Assembly: GCA_035304485.1 (NCBI GenBank)
Contig: DATGPZ010000096.1
Location: forward strand, 1-44,546
DNA from: ZC4RG17 sp035304485
Lineage (GTDB): Bacteria; Actinomycetota; Acidimicrobiia; Spongiisociales; ZC4RG35
DNA: 44,546 bases
Direction: 5' to 3'
Positions 7,755-15,060 of this stretch are shown in pieces (position 1 is the first letter of the stretch; the number at the start of each line of letters is the position of its first letter). The position numbers were made by a program, and so were the translations under genes. A model generated the notes under the pieces. It worked only from the letters and a program-made list of their open reading frames with translations. It had not been told where the DNA came from and did not search any database.

Positions 7755-8165
7755 TCAGGAGGGTGGGTAGACCCCCATGTCTTTGGCCTTGTCGGTCTGC
7801 CAGAAGATCTCTGCGATCTCGTCGATGAGCTCGACGAGCTTCTCGCCGTCGGCCGGGTCCACCGACTTCTTGGCCTCTCCGGCCTGATGGATGGCCCGCC
7901 AGAACAGATCGTCCAGGTTGGAGAACTGCTGACGGTGCTCGGGTGTGAAGAAGTCGGCCCACAGAACCATCAGGTGGTGCTTCACCAACTCGGCCCGCTC
8001 CTCTTTGATGTGGATGGCACGGGCCCGGAAGATCGGATCGTCCGAGTCGTGGTACTTCTGAGCCGACTTGAGCACGGACATGGCCTCGATCTTCGCCTGG
8101 GCGGGGTCGTAGACGCCGCAGTAGAGATCGCAGTGAGCATGGGCGACCGTAGGTGCGCGGAACAT
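7755..8165 (-). CDS. sodN: Nickel superoxide dismutase
   Basis: A 136-residue Ni-dependent superoxide dismutase, converting superoxide to O2 and H2O2. The precursor begins with a ten-residue leader (MFRAPTVAHA). Removal would expose His11 as the mature N-terminus of the nickel hook HCDLYCGVYDP. His1, Cys2 and Cys6 of the mature protein supply the metal ligands in known NiSODs, and all are present. Position 5, normally Pro, is Tyr here. The rest is the expected four-helix bundle (AQAKIEAM..., RARAIHIKEERAELVKHHLMVLW). A strong AGGAGG lies 4 nt before the ATG. The divergent neighbour is its maturation protease, which strongly supports the call. Confidence 0.96.
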   Translation of the reverse strand: MFRAPTVAHAHCDLYCGVYDPAQAKIEAMSVLKSAQKYHDSDDPIFRARAIHIKEERAELVKHHLMVLWADFFTPEHRQQFSNLDDLFWRAIHQAGEAKKSVDPADGEKLVELIDEIAEIFWQTDKAKDMGVYPPS

Positions 8166-8222
8166 TCAACCTCCTGTGACAGTTCCAGCACTGACCATAC
8201 TCCCTCGACGGAGTCCTGAAAC
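8166..8222. promoter_or_regulatory. sodN/sodX divergent promoter region
   Basis: This 57-bp spacer contains the sodN AGGAGG ribosome site (minus strand, 8175-8170) and an inverted repeat ACTCC-N6-GGAGT at 8199-8214. The right arm of the repeat includes the sodX GGAG ribosome site. On the minus strand TATGGT (8200-8195) is a possible sodN -10. In Streptomyces sodN is controlled by the nickel regulator Nur, but no recognisable Nur box could be assigned here. Confidence 0.4.
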
Positions 8223-8555
8223 ATGAGACGCTTCCTCGTTTCCGAGATGTCGATGGCCCCGGCGCTGATGCCGGGCGACTGGATCCTGGCCGGCCGTCTT
8301 CGACACCCATCTCGAGGTGACATCGCCGTCTTCCAGCACCCCCACCGCGAGGACTTCTGGCTGGTGAAGAGGATCGTGGCCATCTCCGGCGACACGGTCA
8401 CCGTCGACGGACTGGAGAGGCGGATCCCGCCAGGCCACGTCTGGCTTCTCTCGGACGCCACACACCGCACCCGCGCCGACTCCAGGACGTTCGGGGCACT
8501 ACCCATCGAAGGCATGTACGTGGCCTGGGTCCGGTACCGAAAGGCCCCGGCATGA
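8223..8555 (+). CDS. sodX: Nickel-type superoxide dismutase maturation protease
   Basis: A 110-residue S26-type peptidase of the family that removes the NiSOD leader so that the N-terminal His can bind nickel. The nucleophile is Ser10 in SEMSMAP, followed by LMPGD. The general base is Lys49 in FWLVKRI. A later GHVWLLSD matches the third conserved block of signal-peptidase-like enzymes. No transmembrane anchor is present, consistent with a cytoplasmic processor of SodN. GGAG lies 9 nt before the ATG. It is divergent from sodN and its stop overlaps the next start (ATGA). Confidence 0.92.
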   Translation: MRRFLVSEMSMAPALMPGDWILAGRLRHPSRGDIAVFQHPHREDFWLVKRIVAISGDTVTVDGLERRIPPGHVWLLSDATHRTRADSRTFGALPIEGMYVAWVRYRKAPA

Positions 8556-9229
8556 TGCGCCTGGACGGGTCCAGCTTCCGGAAGGCGGCAGCCGCCCTCG
8601 CCGACGCCGACCCCGGCCTGGCCGGGGTCATCCAGCGAGCAGGCCTACCCGCCTTCTGGCACCGTCCACCCGGCTTCGCCACCCTCGTCTTGTTCATCCT
8701 GGAACAGCAGGTGTCGCTGGCGTCCGCCCGAGCCGTGTTCGGGCGCCTCGTCGAACGGGTCGGCACCCTGACTCCTCAGGCCATCGCCCGCCTCGACGAC
8801 GACGCCCTCGGCCGGATCGGTCTCACCCGGCAGAAACAGCGGTATGTGCGGGGACTCGCCGGGGCAGTCATCGAAGGCAGCATCGACCTGGACGGCCTCG
8901 AGGTCCTGTCCGACGAGGAGGCCCGGCGCCAGTTGCTGCGCCTGACCGGCATCGGGCCATGGACCGCCGACGTGTATCTCCTCTCGGCGCTGGGTCGGCC
9001 CGACGTTTGGCCGGTGGGAGATCGGGCGCTGCAGGTCGGCACCGCCGAGACCCTCGCTCTGCCGGAGGTCCCGGATCCGCTCCAGCTGGAGCAGATCGGC
9101 GCCCGATGGCGTCCCTGGCGGTCCGTGGCGGCGCGTCTGATCTGGCATGACTACCTGAGCCGCCGAGGGCGCACGGAACCCGCCCTGGAAGGTCTGGCGG
9201 TGCCGGGAGCCTCTGGGTCCGTCGACTAG
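8552..9229 (+). CDS. AlkA-type DNA-3-methyladenine glycosylase (HhH-GPD)
   Basis: A 225-residue base-excision repair glycosylase that removes alkylated purines from DNA. The helix-hairpin-helix is LTGIGPWTAD (131-140), and the catalytic Asp is Asp157 in WPVGDRAL, followed by the usual helical remainder. LEQQVSLASA (about 50-60) is the conserved intercalating region of the family. The N-terminal TBP-like domain of E. coli AlkA is missing, as in other short bacterial enzymes. The start ATG overlaps the sodX stop (ATGA), with a second ATG in the next codon (8555). Translational coupling to sodX suggests a shared stress-related transcript. Confidence 0.9.
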   Translation: MMRLDGSSFRKAAAALADADPGLAGVIQRAGLPAFWHRPPGFATLVLFILEQQVSLASARAVFGRLVERVGTLTPQAIARLDDDALGRIGLTRQKQRYVRGLAGAVIEGSIDLDGLEVLSDEEARRQLLRLTGIGPWTADVYLLSALGRPDVWPVGDRALQVGTAETLALPEVPDPLQLEQIGARWRPWRSVAARLIWHDYLSRRGRTEPALEGLAVPGASGSVD

Positions 9230-9232
9230 CGT
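9227..9232 (+). promoter_or_regulatory. Possible leaderless -10 box
   Basis: TAGCGT lies 6 nt before the ATG of the 55-residue Cys-rich gene. Its TAG is also the stop codon of the glycosylase gene, so part of the match is forced. Confidence 0.3.
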
Positions 9233-9238
9233 GTCGAC

Positions 9239-9406
9239 ATGAACTGCACCTGGTGTGGCCAACCGATGAGCTATGTGCACGGTCACGCCGCCTGCCTGGA
9301 CGGACGTTGCCCGATGTTCGGACTCAACCAGGACGAGTGCTGCTCCGGCGACACCGCCGAGACCTGCCCGGCGCCTACGTCGGCCATCGCCCGACCCCGG
9401 GACTGA
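9239..9406 (+). CDS. Small Cys-rich zinc-ribbon-like protein (55 aa)
   Basis: A 55-residue reading frame with seven cysteines: Cys3 and Cys6 (CTWC), Cys19 and Cys24 (CLDGRC), the Cys34-Cys35 pair (ECCSG) and Cys43. The HGHAACLDGRCPMFG segment followed by NQDECC resembles a family of short single-zinc-ribbon proteins seen in many bacteria; that resemblance is from memory. Two CxxC-like pairs 13-18 residues apart suit one structural zinc. There is no signal peptide or membrane segment. It starts 9 bp after the glycosylase stop and ends 5 bp before the next gene. The ordered cysteine pattern, and its exact fit into the gap, argue that it is real. Function unknown. Confidence 0.75.
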   Translation: MNCTWCGQPMSYVHGHAACLDGRCPMFGLNQDECCSGDTAETCPAPTSAIARPRD

Positions 9407-9411
9407 CGCCC

Positions 9412-10218
9412 GTGGGTCGTCACGAGGCGTCCCTCCCGCGCTCCCGCCGGCTCCTGTCGGCGGCGCTCGGATCCGTGACGGTCCTCATCCTGGTGGTTGG
9501 AATCTGGAACCTGGGGACCTACGACCCGGCGGTCCAGGCCGCTGATGCCACCACGACCATCGCAACGTCGACCCCGACCACGGCCTCCCCTACATCGAGT
9601 CCCACCACCCCCGAGACCCCACCCACCACCCGACCGACCACCATCGCGACGGAGCCGAGCACCACCCGGGCACCTTCGACGACGGCGACCACGATTCCGA
9701 CCACCACCACGACCACCCTGGCCCCGCTGGTCCTGGAACCGGATGGTCTGGGGGTCGTCGATTTCGGCGCCGCACCCGACGAGGTCATCTCCGAGGTCAG
9801 CGCCCGGTTGGGACCGGCCACTTCCGACTCCGGATGGGTCAACGCCCGGGGCAACTTCGGCACATGTCCCGGCAACCTCGTCCGGGTCACACGGTGGGAG
9901 AGCTTGCGCCTCTACTTCGGAGACGGCCCTACCCAGTTCGCCGAGGAGGGACGCCACTTCTACTACTACATCCAGACCTCAGCGGAATCGGAGGTCGTGA
10001 TCGACCTGCGAACGGCCACTGGTATCGGGATCGGTGCCAGCGTGGAGAGCTTGAAAGAGGCCTACCCGGGAGATCTGGTGATCGAGAGCACCGTGCCATT
10101 CGGCGCCACCTTCTACGTCGACGGCGACTCGCCCGGCCTCTTGTCGGGACTGCTCACCGAATCGGTAGACGAAGGCCAGGTCAGCGCGATATCCGGCGGG
10201 TTCGGCTGCGGCGCATGA
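9412..10218 (+). CDS. Membrane-anchored protein with Thr/Pro-rich linker, extracellular domain of unknown function
   Basis: A 268-residue protein starting at GTG 9412. It begins with a short basic cytoplasmic tail (RSRR) and a single membrane segment (about residues 15-37, rich in Leu/Val), giving an N-in topology. A Thr/Ser/Pro-rich low-complexity linker of about 60 residues follows, probably wall-spanning and possibly O-glycosylated. The C-terminal ~150 residues form a compact domain (GVVDFGAAPDEVI at its start, GIGASVESLKEAYPGD in the middle) containing two cysteines (FGTCPG and the final FGCGA) that could form a disulfide. The domain is not recognised with confidence. The pattern of paired 'far short of the threshold' segments recalls secreted bacterial domains with internal repeats. 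Confidence 0.75.
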   Translation: MGRHEASLPRSRRLLSAALGSVTVLILVVGIWNLGTYDPAVQAADATTTIATSTPTTASPTSSPTTPETPPTTRPTTIATEPSTTRAPSTTATTIPTTTTTTLAPLVLEPDGLGVVDFGAAPDEVISEVSARLGPATSDSGWVNARGNFGTCPGNLVRVTRWESLRLYFGDGPTQFAEEGRHFYYYIQTSAESEVVIDLRTATGIGIGASVESLKEAYPGDLVIESTVPFGATFYVDGDSPGLLSGLLTESVDEGQVSAISGGFGCGA

Positions 10219-10243
10219 GCCGACACAGTTCCTCGGACCTGCG

Positions 10244-10249
10244 TAGTGT
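10244..10249 (+). promoter_or_regulatory. Leaderless -10 box of the ACT-domain gene
   Basis: TAGTGT ends 7 nt before the ATG at 10257. CCGACA (10220-10225) lies 18 bp upstream as a partial -35. There is no ribosome-binding site between box and start. Confidence 0.5.
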
Positions 10250-10256
10250 CGTACTC

Positions 10257-10655
10257 ATGACCGAGTTCATCGTGCACGTCGAGAACCGACCGGGAACACT
10301 CGCCACCATCACGGAACTGCTCGGATCCTCGGGGGTCAACATCGAAGCTCTCGCTGCCTACGGCTACGACGGAGAAGGCGTCCTTCGCCTGATCGTGGAC
10401 GATGCCGCCACCACCCGCCGTATCCTCGCCGAAGCGGGATTCCGCGTCGAAGAGCACACGGTTCTGACCGCCTTCATGCCCCACGCACCCGGGGCCCTGG
10501 CTTCAGTGACCCGCCAGTTGGCCGAGGCCGACGTGAACATCGACGCCCTCTACGTCCTCTCCACCTCGGCTGAAGGAATCGAAGTGGCGATCGCCGTGGA
10601 CGACAACGCCAGCGCCGTTCCCGACCTGCCCGTCACCGGTTCGATCTCGCGCTGA
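10257..10655 (+). CDS. Tandem ACT-domain protein
   Basis: A 132-residue protein made of two ACT domains (about 1-66 and 68-132). Each begins with the diagnostic pattern of a short strand, Pro-Gly and a helix: VENRPGTLATITELL and MPHAPGALASVTRQL, followed by GVNIEALAAYGY and DVNIDALYVLST. ACT pairs bind amino acids or other small ligands and usually act as regulatory subunits or sensors; this one has no catalytic partner domain. The start ATG 10257 is chosen because it begins the first ACT strand and follows a TAGTGT box by 7 nt. It stands alone between a membrane protein and a lipoprotein gene, so its ligand cannot be inferred. Confidence 0.88.
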   Translation: MTEFIVHVENRPGTLATITELLGSSGVNIEALAAYGYDGEGVLRLIVDDAATTRRILAEAGFRVEEHTVLTAFMPHAPGALASVTRQLAEADVNIDALYVLSTSAEGIEVAIAVDDNASAVPDLPVTGSISR

Positions 10656-10673
10656 ATACGTCGAGTCGACGCC

Positions 10674-10679
10674 TAGCAT
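10674..10679 (+). promoter_or_regulatory. Leaderless -10 box of the DUF3048 lipoprotein gene
   Basis: TAGCAT is followed by 7 nt and then the ATG at 10687. The short spacer is pyrimidine-rich and carries no Shine-Dalgarno sequence. Confidence 0.45.
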
Positions 10680-10686
10680 CCCTCCG

Positions 10687-11793
10687 ATGCGAATTCGACT
10701 CCCGGCAGTCGTGCTCGCTCTCGTGCTCGCTGGATGCAGCGGGGGAGCAACCGACACGACTAGCAGTACCACCACAACGACCGTTCCGACCACCACCTCG
10801 GCACCCACCACCACTTCCGAGGCGCCCACCACCACCATCGACGACCGACCCCGCTCCCCCATCAACGGGCTTCCCATCGACGATCCATCCACACTCGAGC
10901 GGAGGGTCCTGGCGGTCAAAGTCGACAACCACTGGAACGCCCGGCCCCAATCCGGCATCCTCGAGTCCGACGGTGTCTTCGAGATCCTCGTCGAGGGCGG
11001 CCTCACCCGCTTCATGGCCGTCTTCCACTCCACAGACAGCGAGTTGCTGGGCCCGGTCCGCTCTGGGCGTCCTTCCGACGCCGCCTTGATCCGCCCCTTC
11101 GAGGCAACCCTCGCCATCTCCGGCGGTCAGCCGTGGGTCCGGCAGGGAATCCTCGACGTCGGCGTTCCCTACCTGAGCGATACTCGTCCGGGAATGTTCC
11201 GGGTGTCCGACCGGTTCGCCCCCCACAACCTCTACGCCAACACCGCCGAGTTGCGGGAGGTGGCCGACGAACGGGAGATCCCCGACGATCCGCCCCCGAC
11301 CTCACTGTGGGAGTTCGGCGAAGGTCTCGAGGGGACCGACGAAGCCAGCCACATCACCTTCACCTTCTCTCGAACGACCACGACCGAATGGTTCTGGGAT
11401 GGCACCACCTACTACCGCTCGATCGACGGCGAGGAGTCGAACTGGCTCGATCCGGAAGGAGAAGCCGAACGCATCCATGCCGATGTGTTGATCGCGTTGG
11501 TCGGTGAGCAGTACACCGCCTCGGGGAACAGCGGCTCTTCGGTTCCCGCCACGAGGACGGTCGGGAGCGGTCCGATCTACATCTTCCACGATGGCCAGGT
11601 CGTCGAAGGGACCTGGGAGAGGGAGGATGCCGCCGATCCCTTCACGCTGACGGACACCGAAGGAAACGAGCTCACGGTGCCGGCCGGCTGGCCATGGATC
11701 TCAGTGGTGCCCGATCGGGGAGAGGTCGTCTTCGACAACCCACCGGTCACCACCACCAGCACCACCACACCCACCAGCACGACCGACGGATGA
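10687..11793 (+). CDS. DUF3048-family lipoprotein (YerB-like)
   Basis: A 368-residue lipoprotein. A short signal peptide ends in the lipobox LAGC with Cys17 as the lipidation site. A Thr-rich linker follows (about 20-52), then the DUF3048 fold: PINGLPIDDP, LAVKVDNHWNARPQSGI, VFEILVEGGLTRFMAVFHS and GPVRSGRPSD. The C-terminal half (about 190-350) is the second conserved part, with FTFSRTTTTEW, YYRSIDGEE and a final beta-rich portion (GPIYIFHDGQ, WEREDAADPF). A Thr-rich tail closes the protein. It acts on the outer face of the membrane. Bacillus YerB is the best-known relative and its function is unsettled. The amidase gene begins 1 bp after the stop, suggesting cotranscription. Confidence 0.88.
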   Translation: MRIRLPAVVLALVLAGCSGGATDTTSSTTTTTVPTTTSAPTTTSEAPTTTIDDRPRSPINGLPIDDPSTLERRVLAVKVDNHWNARPQSGILESDGVFEILVEGGLTRFMAVFHSTDSELLGPVRSGRPSDAALIRPFEATLAISGGQPWVRQGILDVGVPYLSDTRPGMFRVSDRFAPHNLYANTAELREVADEREIPDDPPPTSLWEFGEGLEGTDEASHITFTFSRTTTTEWFWDGTTYYRSIDGEESNWLDPEGEAERIHADVLIALVGEQYTASGNSGSSVPATRTVGSGPIYIFHDGQVVEGTWEREDAADPFTLTDTEGNELTVPAGWPWISVVPDRGEVVFDNPPVTTTSTTTPTSTTDG

Positions 11794-11794
11794 C

Positions 11795-13030
11795 ATGAGC
11801 GCCATCGGGGAGGCGTTGGAAGCGGCATCTGTCGACCGCTTCAACGCCTTCACCGCCGTCCACGACCACGCCGCCGCAGCCGACCCTCCACCCGGCCCGC
11901 TCTCCGGTGTCCCCATGGCCGTGAAGGACCTGATCGACGAGACCGACCAGGTCACCACCGCCGGCTCGGCCTTCTACCGACATCGGGCCGAACGGACCGC
12001 TCCGTGCCTCGCCCGGCTGGAGGCGGCCGGCGCGGTGACGATCGGGCGGACCAACCTCCATGAATTCGCTTTCGGGTTCTCCTCCGAGAATCCGTGGTTC
12101 GGGCCGGTCCTGAACCCTCGGGACACCCGGCTGTCGCCCGGTGGCTCCTCGGGTGGATCGGCCGCAGCGGTCGCCGCCGGAGTCGTGCCGCTCGCCATCG
12201 GCACCGATACCGGCGGCTCGGTCAGAGTGCCTGCCGCCCTGTGCGGCGTGATAGGCCTGAAGGTCACTCACGGCCTGATTCCCACCGAAGGTGTCTTCCC
12301 GCTGATGCCGAGCCTCGACACCGTCGGCGCCATCGGGCTCTCCCTGGCGATAGTGGAGATCGCCACCGCCGTGATGGCCGGCCCCACCTGGCCATCACCG
12401 GGACCGGAAGTCACTCGGCTGGTGGTGCCAGAAGAGTGGCTCGCCGCGGCACCGCTGCAACATGGGGTTCAGCGTGCCTTGGACGACTTCGTGGAAGGGG
12501 CTCGATCGGCCGGGATGGTCGTCGAGTTCAAGAGCATTCCCGATCTGGTCCCGCTGTCGATTCCCGCGATCGGCATCGCCCAGGAGGTGGCGGAGGTCCA
12601 TGGGGAGTGGCGGCGGTCCGGTCTCCCCTACGGTGAGGACGTCGCCGAGCGAATCGACGCCGCCATCGAGATGGCCGAGGATGCCGATACATCGGAAGAG
12701 GCCCGACGATGGCGGGAGACGGTGACGCAGACGATGGCGGCCGCCGTGTCACCCGACACCTTGATGGTGACACCCACGGTCGCCGGTATGGACAAGGAGA
12801 TCGGCGTCGAGGAGATCGCCGGAGTCCACTACCGCAAGGTGCTCTCGTGGTTCACCGCCCTCGTCAACGCTACGAGCCACCCTGCACTCTCCGTTCCCTT
12901 GGCTGGCGATGGCCTGCAACCCTCGATCCAGTTGGTGGGCCCACGCCACTCGGAGCCGACCCTGATCGCCTGTGCCCGCAGGCTCTCAGAGTTCGATTTG
13001 GTGACAGCCGATGCATTGCCTTCTGAATGA
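11795..13030 (+). CDS. Amidase signature family enzyme
   Basis: A 411-residue amidase hydrolysing an amide bond through a Ser-cisSer-Lys triad. Lys44 lies in GVPMAVKDL, the cis-Ser in SPGGSSGGS (Ser118/119), and the nucleophile Ser142 in DTGGSVR. It is shorter than GatA (about 480 aa) and diverges after the core, and no gatB or gatC is nearby. It is therefore more likely a stand-alone amidase than a subunit of the tRNA amidotransferase. The start is ATG 11795, 1 bp after the lipoprotein stop. The substrate is unknown. Confidence 0.87.
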   Translation: MSAIGEALEAASVDRFNAFTAVHDHAAAADPPPGPLSGVPMAVKDLIDETDQVTTAGSAFYRHRAERTAPCLARLEAAGAVTIGRTNLHEFAFGFSSENPWFGPVLNPRDTRLSPGGSSGGSAAAVAAGVVPLAIGTDTGGSVRVPAALCGVIGLKVTHGLIPTEGVFPLMPSLDTVGAIGLSLAIVEIATAVMAGPTWPSPGPEVTRLVVPEEWLAAAPLQHGVQRALDDFVEGARSAGMVVEFKSIPDLVPLSIPAIGIAQEVAEVHGEWRRSGLPYGEDVAERIDAAIEMAEDADTSEEARRWRETVTQTMAAAVSPDTLMVTPTVAGMDKEIGVEEIAGVHYRKVLSWFTALVNATSHPALSVPLAGDGLQPSIQLVGPRHSEPTLIACARRLSEFDLVTADALPSE

Positions 13031-13067
13031 GACCCCCACCGTCTTACAATTCAGGTTGGTGCGGGTC
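13031..13067 (+). terminator. Hairpin directly after the amidase gene
   Basis: GACCCCCACC (13031-13040) pairs with GGTGCGGGTC (13058-13067) in 9 of 10 positions across a 17-nt loop. It begins at the base after the amidase stop, the usual place for a terminator. There is no U tract. The loop contains TACAAT (13045-13050), a good -10 hexamer that could instead start the korAB transcript. Confidence 0.5.
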
Positions 13068-13149
13068 GAACCGATCTAGTGATGCATCCAACCAGCCGAT
13101 AAGAGACCTACGATCCGTGCGCGTCCGAGCGACAAGGAAGTGACCCAAA
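13068..13149 (+). promoter_or_regulatory. korA leader region
   Basis: This stretch before korA holds a second -10-like TACGAT (13109-13114), without a clear -35, and a ribosome site AAGGAAGTG at about 13134-13142 before the GTG at 13150. If the upstream TACAAT (13045-13050) is used, the korA mRNA would have a leader of about 95 nt. No riboswitch or tRNA structure was recognised. Confidence 0.35.
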
Positions 13150-15060
13150 GTGGCAGAAGAAGCCACCCCCACGGAGTCCCTGGTCGACTCCGAACCCGAA
13201 CCCTCCGAAACCACCACTACCAAAACCCTCGACAGGGTCGTGATCCGATTCGCCGGGGACTCCGGCGACGGGATGCAGGTTGCAGGCGCTCGATTCACCG
13301 ACGCCTCCGCATCGTTCGGGAACGACCTGGCGACATTGCCGTCGTTCCCGGCGGAGATCCGGGCCCCGGCCGGGACGCTCCCCGGAGTGTCGTCCTTCCA
13401 GGTCCAGATCGCCGACTTCGACATCCTGACGGCGGGCGACGCCCCCGACTGCCTGGTGGCGATGAACCCGGCAGCTCTGCGCAAGAACCTGGCTGAGCTG
13501 AAGAACGGTGGCACGCTGATCGTGAACACCGAGGCGTTCGACGAACGCAACCTGGCCAAAGCTGGGTACGACAAGGACCCCCTCGAAGACGGCACACTCG
13601 ATGGCTACCGGGTGATCAAGGTCCCGATGGAGAGCCTCACCAAGGAGGCGGTGAAGGATTCGGGGGTGTCGGGCCGTGACGTTCTGAGATCGAAGAACTT
13701 CTTCGCCCTCGGGCTCCTCGCCTGGCTCTTCAACCGCCCCACCGAGCCCACCATCGAATGGGCAGAGAAGAAGTTCCGCAACAAGCCAGAGGTGGCCGCC
13801 GCCAACATCGCTGCCTTCCGAGCCGGATACAACTTCGGCATCACCACGGACGCCACCCGCGTCACCTTCGAGGTCAAGCCGGCCAAGTTGCCTCCGGGCA
13901 CCTACACCAATATCACCGGCAACATCGCCCTCGCCTGGGGTCTGATCGCCGCCTCCCAGGCGGCAGACCTGCCTCTCTTCTACGGCACCTATCCGATCAC
14001 TCCCGCGTCGGACATCCTCCACGAGCTGTCCCGACACAAGAACTTCGGGGTGAAGACCTTCCAGGCAGAAGACGAGATCGCCGCCATCGCCTCCACGGTG
14101 GGGGCCGCCTTCGCCGGCAATTTGGCCGTGACCGGATCGTCAGGACCCGGTATCGCGCTCAAGTCGGAGGGAATCTCGCTCGCGTTCATGACCGAGTTGC
14201 CACTCATCGTGGTCAACGTCCAGCGGGCGGGGCCTTCCACCGGTATGCCGACGAAGCCGGAGCAATCCGACCTGCTGTCGGCCGTCTACGGACGCCACGG
14301 CGAGGCTCCTCTGCCTGTCGTCGCGGCTGCCTCGCCTTCCGATGCCTTCATGACGGCGGTGGAAGCGGCCCGCCTCGCCCTCAAGTACATGACGCCGGTG
14401 CTCCTGCTCTCCGACAACCACGTCGCCAACGGGTCCGAACCTTGGCGTCTGCCCGACCTGGACGAGCTACCCGACATCTCGGTCCCGTTCGCCACCCGCC
14501 CCAACAGCGAGAAGGGCTTCCTCCCCTACCTGCGCGATGTCGAGACCTTCGCCCGTCCGTGGGCGATTCCCGGAACGCCCGGAATGGAGCATCGTCTGGG
14601 GGGCCTCGAAAAGGACGCCATCACAGGCAACGTCTCCTACGACCCCTCCAACCACCAGCTGATGACCGACACTCGGGCCTGGAAGGTAGCGAACATCGCC
14701 AACGACATCCCGCCGGTGGAGGTCGACCAGGCCGGACCGGAACCCGGTGACATGCTCGTCCTCGGCTGGGGATCGACCTATGGCTCGATCAAGGCCGCGG
14801 TGAGGCGCGTCCGAGCATCGGGGGCGCGAGTCGACCAAGCGCACCTGCGCCACCTCAACCCGTTCCCCGCCAACCTGCAGGAGGTGCTGGGTCGCTACCA
14901 ACGGGTCTTGGTACCGGAGTTGAACACTGGCCACCTGCTTCGTCTGATCCGAGCCGAGTACCTGGTACCGGCCATCGGCCTCAACAAGGTGGCCGGGGAG
15001 CCGTTCCAGATCACCGAGATCGCAGACCGCATCGAAGAACTACTGGAGAAGTCAGCATGA
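13150..15060 (+). CDS. korA: 2-oxoacid:ferredoxin oxidoreductase, alpha subunit
   Basis: A 636-residue subunit with the gamma and alpha domains of 2-oxoacid:ferredoxin oxidoreductases fused. The N-terminal gamma domain shows FAGDSGDGMQVAG. The pyrimidine domain begins near residue 255, with YPITPAS (281-287) and FQAEDEIAAIA. The C-terminal domain includes LGWGSTYGSIK. With KorB it oxidatively decarboxylates a 2-oxoacid, most likely 2-oxoglutarate, to the acyl-CoA and reduces ferredoxin. The gamma-alpha fusion plus separate beta subunit is the KorAB arrangement of Actinobacteria. A charged Glu/Thr-rich N-terminal extension of about 27 residues is present. The GTG start at 13150 follows AAGGAAGTG. 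The stop overlaps the korB ATG (ATGA). Confidence 0.93.
   Translation: MAEEATPTESLVDSEPEPSETTTTKTLDRVVIRFAGDSGDGMQVAGARFTDASASFGNDLATLPSFPAEIRAPAGTLPGVSSFQVQIADFDILTAGDAPDCLVAMNPAALRKNLAELKNGGTLIVNTEAFDERNLAKAGYDKDPLEDGTLDGYRVIKVPMESLTKEAVKDSGVSGRDVLRSKNFFALGLLAWLFNRPTEPTIEWAEKKFRNKPEVAAANIAAFRAGYNFGITTDATRVTFEVKPAKLPPGTYTNITGNIALAWGLIAASQAADLPLFYGTYPITPASDILHELSRHKNFGVKTFQAEDEIAAIASTVGAAFAGNLAVTGSSGPGIALKSEGISLAFMTELPLIVVNVQRAGPSTGMPTKPEQSDLLSAVYGRHGEAPLPVVAAASPSDAFMTAVEAARLALKYMTPVLLLSDNHVANGSEPWRLPDLDELPDISVPFATRPNSEKGFLPYLRDVETFARPWAIPGTPGMEHRLGGLEKDAITGNVSYDPSNHQLMTDTRAWKVANIANDIPPVEVDQAGPEPGDMLVLGWGSTYGSIKAAVRRVRASGARVDQAHLRHLNPFPANLQEVLGRYQRVLVPELNTGHLLRLIRAEYLVPAIGLNKVAGEPFQITEIADRIEELLEKSA

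Noticed and set aside
13055..13072. tRNA T-arm-like sequence GGGTCGAACC ahead of korA
   Set aside because: No acceptor stem, D-arm or anticodon arm can be drawn at the proper distances; it is part of the hairpin after the amidase gene.
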